From NCBI RefSeq assembly GCF_000003815.2, contig NC_049993.1, positions 4,717,309 through 4,781,308 on the forward strand: a DNA stretch of 64,000 nucleotides. The letters run 5' to 3'. Positions 23,957 through 35,900 of this stretch are shown here, piece after piece (position 1 is the stretch's first letter; each line of letters begins with the position of its first letter). A program made the position numbers and the translations under genes. The notes beneath the pieces are model-generated. The model was given only the letters and a program-made list of their open reading frames with translations, searched no databases and had not been told where the DNA came from. This DNA is from Branchiostoma floridae. Taxonomy: Eukaryota > Chordata > Leptocardii > Amphioxiformes > Branchiostomatidae.

Positions 23957-26900
23957 ATGGCGGCAAACACGAACGGGAAGAGAGCATCCTGCAACGATTC
24001 GGACCTCGATTGCAACGAGAAACGGCGCACGAGAGCTCAAACTAGGTGGGATCATAGTTCACATATAGATGCATCGACCAACGACAACATTTCGTAGTTT
24101 CTTCATAAGATTCCGTAAATTTGCGCTATTTGTCGCCGGCAAAAATAGCGCGCGAAAGTTTGCACCAAAACAACATGTTGCAACATGTAGCGCGTAGGTG
24201 ATCAACTGGCAATTTTTTTCTGTACATATTTTCCATTCTTGTGATCAATGCGTCTTTTTGAATCACTTTTGCATCTCACTTTGCTTTATTATTACATGAA
24301 TACACAGAATTGGAAAGGTGTAGGAATAGACATCAGAAGAAAGGCCGAAATTGTGAAACCCCAGTGCATTGTCCACCCACTGAGTCGGTGGGCTTGTAGC
24401 GATTTACATGACAGATTGCAGTCGGCTTTCCCAGACAAACAAACGCAGCGGCCTCCCTTTTGTATGGATATTGTGTATTTGACGGTAGGCTACAAAAATC
24501 GCTGTGATTATCATGGAAATCGGGACATCCATTGTCAAGCATCTTGCCTAAATCGCCACCAGACATAGCCCAGACATTTGTTACAGTTGTAACACCGATC
24601 CTGACTGAATAAGTAGCAGGTAAAAATTTGTGTGACTCATTTAGCCTCTTTGTATCAAATTATGTTTCTCCCATAACGGTAGTTATTTTCTTATGCACAA
24701 CACGTACATGCAATCTTCAATGTTTCTAGAGTAAATTCATCTGGCCTCTGGGTTTGTGAGTATGAATGATGTGTTGTTTGTCTTGTCTTGTCTTGTCGTG
24801 ATACTAGACAAAACCCCGCATGGGGTTTACTGAATTTCATGAATTTTTGTCAGTTATCTTATCATTCAATGACTTCAATCATGGAATATGGATTTCATTC
24901 ATACATCCATAGAGCTTTCTAATACTATACATAAGGATTTGCCTTACATCATTCATGCAACAAGCATAGTAACTTTTATGTTGAATCTTGGCCACAGGAA
25001 AATACGTTCTGAGATTTTTGAGAATCCTTCCACAACAAGAATGACGTTCATGACGTGGGACGTGGACCCCATCGTTACGCAGCACATCTACGATGACCTG
25101 GGTGTACGGGAGATCCTGGTGGACGATGACATTGTAGAGAAACTCCGTCCCACCCCTCCCATCATGGTCAACAATGGACTCTTCCCACCCAAGGTTGGTG
25201 GATCACTGTTATAGTGTTAACATTTCACTTATGTGATGTTTTGGCACCTTTACTTTTCTTTGTTTTGTTTTAGACGAACAACTTGAACTTGCTGAAAATT
25301 CTGTACCATGACTGTAAGGTTTGATCCACTCACAGGGATCGAAATACTTTTTTTTGCTACATGCAAAATTGCAAGTTGGCAAAAATTTTACCTTCAATTT
25401 GAAAAATTTACATGCAAAATACAACTATTCTATACTGCAATGTTCTAGCCAGTATCCATCATTCCGTCCTTTGGCGGAATTTTGCTGCTCAGACTGATAA
25501 GCATTTTGCCCATTCTGTTACTTTTGGCGGACAGAAATTGGTGCATGATAATATAGATAGAACTTGAAATTTTGGAAAGATATCCACATAATCAGCATGT
25601 AAGTTTGCAGCAAAGCCACCGTGGCCTCAGTATTTTTACCTATAGGCGAGGTATTTTCAACATGCAAGATTGCAAGTTCAGAATATTTTTACGTGCAAAT
25701 CTCAAAAATCACTTGCAAATTGCAAGTTAAGTATGTGTATTTCGAACCCTGACTCACACCAGAAACTCTTGGCTGTAGCATATAACATAACACATGACAA
25801 AGCTGCACAGCTAGCTGAAAATATTAATTCACTAGCCTTTGAAATGAGGACAGAAAAAGGATATGTTGAGTACGACTTTAAAGAATTGGATTTTGAACTA
25901 TTTTCTCCCTACAACACCCACTAAAGATCCCCAAGGTCAGAAGCTACTAGTGAGTCAATATCCCTGAAGAAGGCTGTAGAATTGTTTTGAGAATTCATTG
26001 TTGTCTTATATTGAAGTTTGAACTGAAAGTTTAAATTTAGAGCTCATCTCATGCTAAAGTTTACCTTGCTAAATGTTTTCTGTTCAGCCCCGAAAGGTTG
26101 AGACAGTCCACTCCCACCCCGGGGAGAGCAGACTTCGCCCCCTGCAACAGACCACACCCTGTCGCTGGATGTCACGGAAACACGACAGGCAGAAAAATGA
26201 TTCAACTATGGGTCAAGGTCAGTGTTTCCAAGTCTTTTCAAACAAATTAAAGAATCATATAAAATGCATGAGTGGGTGAGTCAGAAAGTTAAATGAGTCT
26301 ATCTTGGCAGTTTCAATAATTTGGGGCTTGCCCTGTACATGGGTCATCCCAACCTCCAGATGTGAATCAGGATAAAGGCATGGCCATGTAAATAGATCAC
26401 CGACTCATCACCCACAAATTTATTTTCTTCTGTTAGTTTGCACTTGGCACTTATTCTTTGCTTTCATTACCACCTCACCAGTCAAACCGTGCACCTCTAC
26501 TGAACGTTATGCCCTAGAAGAGGGCTTTGTTCAGTAACATATATAGATAGAGATACATGTAGTTTTCCAGATGGGGAGACTTCATAGGAAGCAAAGATGG
26601 ACACTAGATGGTACGATAATATGTTTTTCTAAGGCTTTAATTCCTTGTTCCCCCACAGTTCCCTGGGAGAGATTGTCAGACGAGCTGCTCCTGTCTGTCT
26701 TCAGCTGGCTCAACAAACGGGACCTGTCCAGGTGCATGATGGTCTGTAGTAGATGGCATAACGTAGGGTAAGTCACCTTTGTTTATGTCAAGTGGCCTAT
26801 GTTGCATTACCTGTTGCATAAAAAATCTGAAGTTAAGAATCCATGCTGACTTTCTGCCATCATCTAGTCTTCTACCTTATTGCTCTATTGTTTAGCCATT

Positions 26901-29900
26901 TGTTGTTTGTGTTGTACTCGATTAAATTAACTAATTGATTTCCAATCAAGAGATATTATATTTGTTGACATATCTATCATTTTTATCATTGATTTGCTAT
27001 CAATTAGTTTTAAAATATGTCAAGTAGATTAGATTAATTATAATAGTTTTGTTGAAACTTCTTTTGGCTTTATCTGTATTTGCTGTTAATTTGTGTTTTT
27101 TGGTGGCAAAGAAAAGTAGATTAAGTTCAATCATTAATTGTTTTATTTCCAATCAAGTGTAAATGGAAATAAAAATCTGTGTGAATGGTTAGCCTTATTT
27201 TTATCCAGAGCATTTACTGATTTGAAATTGAACTAAATTACTCATGATTGACTGATGGATTGACTGTATCTTTGTATATTGTCTGCAGTTTGGATGAGTC
27301 TTTGTGGGGGAGAATAGATCTGTCAGGCAAGGCCCTGCGGCCTGCAGCTCTAGGCTATCTGGTGGCCCGAGGGGTGACTGTTCTGAGGCTAGCCAGAACA
27401 GATGTCTGCTCCCCAGTCTTCCATGATGAGATGGGGCTCAACTGTCTGTCTGTCCAGGAATGGTCAGTAGTTTAATGTTTTCATGTAGTGTCAATTTTTC
27501 ACGACATACTGTGAATTTCTTAAGTTTTGTGTAGGTTTTAGTTTCACAGTGAGTTACATAACAAATTGAATATTTATTTCCAATCTACGATACTACTACG
27601 ACAAAAATGTAGAATTGTTTCATCCACAAATCTATAACACCACACCTTTTCCCCTTCTATTGCAACATAGAACCACTGCAAACTTTAAGTCCCTTATACT
27701 ACTAGCAAGAGTATGTATTGAAATGTATTAAATCTTGAAATATTCTTTCCTATTGTATTATATAAGCCTCTAGTTAAGTCTAGCTTCCAAAAACATTATG
27801 TTTGTTACTTAGAACTATTTTCTATTTATTTTTGCTCCTTTGTTACTAACGAACTGTGAAGAATATAGATTTACATGTGCTTTCTTTCATGTGTGATGTT
27901 CCTGTTTCTATCAGCCCCCTGAAGCTGCAGTATTTGGACCTGTCCATGTCTAACATTGAGGCGTCATCAGTGAACGAGATCCTGCGGCTGTGCAGTAGAC
28001 TTGTCAAACTCAGCCTGGAGTCCTGTAGTGTGTCAGGGGAGACACTCAGGTACGCAAAGCAAAACTCATATTCTATTTGACATGATTTTACGGGAGATTT
28101 TGTCCTTGATTCATAGGGGTGGTTTGGGCCACAGGGGTCAAACCATTTAATTAGCTGACCTCCGACCCCCACCAATAGGAGAGCAGTCGCCCCCAGCCTT
28201 TCTAGAGAGAAGTCACGTTTCTTCGTCGCCATCTGCGGGTCAGGCGGGGGAGGTGTCGTCTTCTTAGGAAACAGCGCGTCTTTTTTCTGATCGTCCTGAT
28301 CGCTGACCTACGATTCCGAAACATTGCCTCGCAGTGCCGAGTGGCTGTTCCTTTGGGGTGTAGGTTTGACGGTTCACCACAACCTGGGCACTTTTTCGTC
28401 CTGGGCTTCCTCTGTGGCATCTTGCGATCTTGAACAACGAGAGCTAGAAGAAACGTGATTTCTCTCTAGAAAGGCTGGGGGCCAAGCCCATCAGCCTTGT
28501 CATTCCTGTATGAAAGGAGAGTGCAGATAATTGACAAAGTGTCCAATCATGAAAATTAGAATTACAGTATCATCAAAGTAGAAAATTGTATTGCATGTTG
28601 TAGTATTTTGTTGATAGTAGAAGGGCTGTCAAACATTGTCACTCCAGAACCCAGGTTAGAAACCAGATCTTTCTGACAGTGCTTTTGTTTTACACTAACA
28701 TTGTTGTTGTTCCATTTCTTGTTTTATGTGTGGAGAAATGAAAACCTTATTGCCGTAAAAGGTAGTGGGGTTGTATTTTGCCCTGCCCATTTTGTGAAGA
28801 AAGTTGACTCCTATGTTTATTTCCCCACAGATACATTGGTCAGTGCTCTGACCTGGACACCCTGAACCTAGCCATGTGTACAGGTATAGGGGAGGACCAC
28901 GAGGCCATGGCTTACATGATGCAGCAGTGTAACAAGTAAGGAACATAGAAACTTGTACCATAAGATACAATCATTAGACTTATGTCATGTGCATGTAAGT
29001 CATGATAGAGTAAGATTTTACTCCGCAGACAGAAGTAATATACACATGAACACCAGGATAATATGACTGTCATCTGACCTTCTGTTTTTTTATTTCCCAC
29101 ATAGGCTGAAGAGTCTGAATATTGCCTGGACAAATCTCAATTACCCCACACTAGCTGCTGTGAGTACTGTCTTGTGTTCGATTGTACATGGTTTACATTT
29201 CCATTTAGTCTTATAATCCTGATGATGATAAAAAGATAATCCATAATCCATATGCACACATATGTTGTGGATTGTTCAAACCGTAGTGAATATTGTTGCT
29301 AGTGATGGGAAGGTTAATGTCTTCACTTTCTCCACTTCAGGCTGTAAGTAACCTTCCCAGGTGTCTTGAACACCTGAACCTGAGTGGATTCAGAAGTCTC
29401 CTCACGGATGAAGGTAAATAATGATTCATATCTCTCTCTCTCTCTCTCTAGATCTCTCTCTCTCTCTCTCTAGATTGCTCTCTCTCTCTTAGGGCATTGT
29501 TTCATATATACAGTTTTTATTAACACTTCTTAACATTGCTTCAGTTTTGATTGAACATCACAAAGTGCAATCAGGCATCTATATCACATACAAATATATG
29601 TATCTGTAGTAAAGCTTAATTTTGATAGTTTCTTAAAGTTTATTTCCAAGCTTTCCTTTCAGCAGATTGTGAGGCAATGAGACAATAATGTCTTTTGTAT
29701 GTTTTACTTTCTCCTCTAGCTGTGTATATGGTGGTGCAGAGATGTCCAGGTCTTATTGAGTTAGATGTCAGGTAAGAGACTAAATTCCTGTCACAGGCAA
29801 GAATTTTTTTAGTTTCTCTCATGGGCAAATGTGATAATTTCTTTTCTAAATGGAGACAGTTTTATTTGTGCTTTGCACCAAACTATCCACCAAAGTTTCC

Positions 29901-32900
29901 ACCCAATATCTTGTTTAATAGAGGCTAGGGACAGTCATGATATCACTTGATTAAATATTTTTTGTAACATGAAGTTTTCAGAAGGCTGATGTAGCTTTCA
30001 AGTTGCTAACTTTGAATAACCCAAAGAGTAAGTTAGGATATATCTAATGTAGATAATTGTAGCGAACATCCTAAGTGATACATGTGTAGCTGATGACTTT
30101 TGTCTCCCCCTCCCCAGTGACAGTAGCCTGCTGACCCCCACCACCCTGGAGACTCTCATCAACGGCCTCCCGTCCCTCAGACACCTGGCTCTCAGCCGCT
30201 GTTATCACATCAACACAGCCTACCTAGTGTAAGTGCAAAATAGCAGTGATTTCGCTAGCTATAGTGTAGTTGAAATAGTTGCAAAGAAAAGTGTGTTGTC
30301 TAGTGGTTGTCTAAACTGCCAGAGTTTCAGCCCAATAAAATGCTCTCAGTACCAGGTTTTGACTGCTGAAACCCCTAAACAGGGCCTGTGCCCCTAACTT
30401 CAGGGTTTCGCGTGCAACACGTATGCAATGCTGTTACTTCCAGGGGCACCGCTGTTTCAGATATGGGCTTCCGGGTTGTTTAGCCTGGGCCTCATTATAG
30501 CCTCATTATCATACTCTCGCGAGAGATGCCCCGGCGTGGCAGCGCGAGATCCTGTTACAGAACCACAGCAACCAGTTGTTTATGCCTTGTAACTAGGGTG
30601 TTTGGGGAGCCTAGGATCATTAATCACTCCTAAACAGCTGTCTTTCCAAGAATTTAAGCCCTTCCCCCTGACCTGACAGCGGCCTCATGAGTAACTTCCA
30701 GCAGATTAGTTTTCCAGGCAGGCATTTTCAGGGCATGACCTGGCTGGGTGTGTTCATGCTGACATCTGATTTTCCTCAACTTCAAGTGCTCTCTACACTT
30801 TTCCCTCTCAATTCACATGGTAATCTTTACATTCCTCTTCAACCTTGTACTTTTCTCTACTTATTGCTATATTTCTGGTCAACTTTGGAATTTTTCTATT
30901 CTTTCCATGTGTCTTTGAATCACTATGACCCAACACGTGGGTATACATGACTGTAGTGTCCGGTATCTGGGTTACACATCAAATTGATGTCAGAATCACT
31001 TAAAATTATACAGAACTTTATCAAACTGTACATTATTATTCAATCTGCAAATTAAGATAAGCAAGACATTCATATTTTTATATATATTCATCCTTTATTC
31101 TGGTAAAAGAAGAGGAAGTGCCCCCCTCCCCACCCCAAACCCCATCTCATACATGGTAGCTCCAAGTGCATACAAATCAGTTTTCTAGAATATTAAGTCA
31201 TTCTAATAACTAGTATATCATAGACACAGTGGTATCTAATAGTTCTTTTCCAACCTATGGCTATGTCTGCCAACCTTGGTCTTCAGGATCATATAGAGAA
31301 TTTATCAAAGCTATGTCGGTTTTGTGGAGAGTCAGTCTTGACTAAGGCCGACAAAGCAAGGTTTATCAAACCACTCGTTTGTATTGAGTATGCTAAGCAA
31401 ATTGAAGAGCTATGGCAGATCAATGTTCACAGGGACAAAAGTTACCAGCATCCTCCCTCCTTCTGTCACAGATGTAGATTGAAATTGTACCAGCCAAGGC
31501 CCAAGACCATCACACCTACACGCGTGTCTTGGTACAAACACCCATTTGGCAAGCCTTGTAACCACTGTGAAAAGGTCTTGTCTATTTCCAAAGGAGGTAA
31601 AAAACCCAAAAAGAAGTCTAAAGCTGGTAGACCAAGGCTGCAGACAAATGATAAGGGGGCAAAGGTTGAACAAGAACAAAGTACACCCGAGTACAGTGAT
31701 GGAAACTTGACTGAAGAGACGTTTGCACATTTGCTGGATTTGCTCGAGGACCTGCCATTCGATGAGACCAAGTTTGAGCCCATTTGTAACCTTGATGCAT
31801 ACAAATGTGGCATCTGCCAGTCATTCCTATACCTACCTGTGCTAACCCCCTGTGCTCACATTTTCTGTTTTGAGTGCATACAAAAATCATTCACTATTTC
31901 TGAAAGAAACATGATCGACTGTGCCATTTGTAAAACACAGATATTACAGAATGACCTCAAACCTGTACACAGAACTTGGGTATCTTGTTACACCCAGTTA
32001 ACATTCAACTGCAAAAACTGTTCGACTCAGTTGAGGTTGGAACAATTGAAGCACCACCTTGACTGTAGCTCAACGACAGAAGATGAAAGTACAGGTGCAG
32101 GTCCCCCTGCCCCTCCCCCTTCAGTTACACTTACATCACTGCAACCTGTCCAGGTTGTCTATGTCCCCATTGCAACTCCAGTGCTCTCTACACCACCTAA
32201 CAACACTGCTGCCCAAACTTCTACTTTCACTTTAACTAACACAGCAGGCTCATCTGCTGCTTCCACTAGCACTCCCTCCACTTCATCAACCACTTCATGT
32301 CATTGCGAGCCAGGCATGATTCCTTTTGATCCGAATGAAGATGGTCCCCTGAATTCGCAGCAGAAAAAAGTTGCTCTATCATACGTTCATCGCATGATGG
32401 CTGAAGCTCCTGACAAACGGAGTTTTCAAGTGCCAACAGGAGGACAGGTATGGAACATTTTTCTTTCTTGTTGGAATATAATTTATCACAATAAATATTT
32501 CAAAATTTTACATCAATATACTTTGATGCTTACAAATCTTTCTGTGTTAAAATGTATGCTGCATTCAAAAGCACATGGGTGTCTGTTATTTTAACATATG
32601 ACATCACTACATACTGTTGATACATCAATGAATCTTGATTTTTTTTTTTACTTTGCAGCCCCTACAGTTCGTACATGTCCCACGGCCTAGGAAGAAGACC
32701 AGTGAAACAACATCATCCACTACTAGGAAACGGGCCAAGATGATGCAGGATGTCCGTGACAAAGTGAGCGGTGGTGCTGCTGCTGCACAGATGAAGGCAG
32801 AACTCCAGCTTCACCCTCGTGACGAGCTGCAACAGATGTTGCAGGAGTTGAAGCTGGATCGGATCGTCATCCCCAATGGTCACCTGTTGGCAGCAAAAGT

Positions 32901-35900
32901 TGGGGTTGGAATGAGCTGGAGTCAAATAAGAAAGTTGAAAAGGTACAGTTGGCAAAATAAAACAACTTTGTCTGTGTACAAACCCTTATCTTGCATTTAG
33001 TTGAAAAAGGGTGTACATATATTTCAAAACCATTCTATTTTGTTACAGGTGGCTGGGCAAATATAACATCAAGCTCCCTAGTGAGAAGATTTCGAGGGAG
33101 ATAGCTGCAGAACAGATTTCTGGGTTTGACATCACTGCAGAAAAGTTACCTTTTTCTGTAAGGGAGAACCGCAAGGACCCATTCACAGTACAGCTCCGGC
33201 CTTGTGCTTACGTCACGTCATTGAAAGACACCATCTTCTCCTACCTGGACAAGAACAAGGAAGCAAAGTAAGGGTCTACCATTCCTTGTCAGACTTACAC
33301 TGATTACACAGGATGGAAATAATACAGTAAAATGCCAACAATGTTGACGGCAATTAACTCCACTACATTTGTCTCTTACAGCATGCTGACCTGGCACGGC
33401 AAAATCCCAGAAGACGAAGTTTGGGTGAAACTTGGTGGGGACCATGGTGGGGAATCATTCAAGATGATCTTCCAAGTCCTCAACAGGGATCACCCAAACT
33501 CCAAGGACAACACCAACGTCTTTTGCATTTTTAATGCAAAAGACAGCCGTGAAAACCTGACCCTGGCGCTTCAGCGATACACTGAAGAGATCAGAGACCT
33601 TCAGGTGTCTAAGTGGACGTAAGTAAACATATTTTCTTTTGGATTTGAACAATGGTGTGGACATAAAAATCAGTTTTACAAACATTTACAATATTAAATG
33701 TTAATCAAAACAACGTTCTTCAAATGCAGGTCCGACGGGAAAGAATACAAGCTGAAAATCCTTGCTACAGGAGACTACGCCTTCCTGTGCACGTGGTATG
33801 GGCTGTCTGGAGCTTGCGGTGAGGGAATTTAAATTTGAACACTAACATGAATATATCTAGTGATACTTTGTTCAGAGTTAGCTTGACACTGTGCTGTTGT
33901 ATTTTTACTACAGGATTCCACCCCTGTCTATGGTGCTATATCACCCTGCACCAGATTCCAGAGGACAGGGAGAACAGACCTCTCAGAATCCCTAAAAGGA
34001 CTCTGGACTCCTTGGCTGCAGACCACCAGAGGTTTGTCCAAGAGGGCATGGGCAAACTCAAAAAGGCCAAGGAGTACAACAATGCCATTGCACCAGTGAT
34101 GTTCAATGTGCCTATAGACCAGGTAATTTCAGACATCTCCAACTAAACTTTCACCTACTTAGTCATTATGTATATCAGACTCTTAATCTAAGCTGCTGCC
34201 TCTATTTATTTACAGGTTATGGTGCCTGGTCTGCACATCGGCCTCGGCCTGTATAAGAAGCTTTTTGAACATCTAGAGGCTGATTTGCAGGACATAGACC
34301 TGAAGCTACAGTCATACCTTGAGTCTGTCCTAGCTGAAGGCGAGGTGACGAAGGATGTTCTTCTCGCCGATGAACATCTGGGCAAGTTCAAGTCCTTCGT
34401 CGCTGCCATTGACGAGGCGCGAGCTTTGGATGATGCAGCAGATGTCCTTGAAGACCAAATAGAAGAACAGGAGAGCCAGCTGGCCTGGCTTGCCTACAGA
34501 GATGGCGTGGAGGACTCCATGGCTGAAGTCGTCTTCAACGAGGCCTGCAGCATGGTTCAGGACCTGTTCCAGCAGAAGGAAACTCTGGTAAGTACAACAT
34601 TCAAACTATTCAAATGTGACAGCTATATTCTAACTTCTAAATGATTATCACTGGTCTATGTCCATTCCATGTTTATCATTCTTATTCATTTAGAGGGCAA
34701 AGGCTGATGCTGTCAGGAATAAAGCATCAGTGAAGACCGGCAAGGGCCCCTTGACGTCACAGTTGGATCCTAAACTGAAAGAGTTTAAAGTCCGCAGGCA
34801 GGAGTACCATGGCAAATCCTTCATCGGCAACCATGTACATAAGATGCTCAAGGCAAGTACCGTACTTGTTTCTCATTTGAATTTCTTGACATTGCAGGTC
34901 TGGTACACTGTTGCAATCTAAAACCATCTACCACTTCAGAATTTCTCATCTGCTGTTGTGATATTTTCTTTATGTACACAGGAAAATGCAATAAACGAGC
35001 TAACATCTATCGTGGTCACAACCATAAATGAAATCCTGGAGAAGTTTCCTGACCTGCCCCTGTCACTGGTGCCAAAGGCACATGCAACGGCTGAGAAGCA
35101 CAAGCAGCTCTTCACGCTGTTTGCCCAGTGCCATAAGAAGTACTCCCACGCTGATCTGATGGATGCGGAAGCTATAAATGAGCTGGGTAAGAATTCCCAT
35201 AAAAATAACATTCTTTGTGTATTGTTCACTCATTTTTCCTCACCCCAGCATGCCTGGGATCTTTGATGTGTATTTAGCTATGGATGTAACTTAAAATGGC
35301 ATGTAAATTGATTTCTATGTAAACATTTACATTTACAGACAATGCAATCACAGCATTCATGGGATATTATCGGCAACATGTGCCACATGGGACAGTACCT
35401 ATAAAGATGCACATGTTGGAGGATCATGTGGTTGACTGTGTCAGGAGTTGGGGGTTTGGGCTTGGCTTCCTGGGCGAGCAGGGCATCGAACACCTCCATG
35501 CCATCTTCAACAACATCAATGCCACATTCCGCGGCATGATGAAGGATGAGGTGGTCCAGCTCAAGGCTGCCCTGAAAGACCATCACATCCAGAACAGCCC
35601 TGGCCACGAGGGCGGTGTTCCAGACCCTGTACCAAGAAAGAAAAATGACTAGCATTACTATTGTTGTTAATTCTATTGTTATTGGTATCAAATGTATGAG
35701 TAATGTTGCATGTAATTTCAGACTTGCATGCTAAGAGAAAGGTGTAAAAACATTTGACTCCTACAAAGACTGGAGTATAATGTAGTGTTCTATATTATAA
35801 TTCATAGACTTCATTAGTATATGCACTAATGCAACAATTATATCTGGGATACTTTAATAATTATCATAAACTGCCACCAAACAAGTGTATCAGTACTGTG

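Noticed and set aside
31257..35652. Call as ProtoRAG or RAG1 itself
   Set aside because: Only the N-terminal zinc/RING part resembles RAG1. The body differs from the RAG1 core, and no RAG2-like gene or CAC-type TIRs were found.
34936..35691. Minus-strand ORFs over the nested gene
   Set aside because: Complements of RAG1-N-like exons, without independent support.
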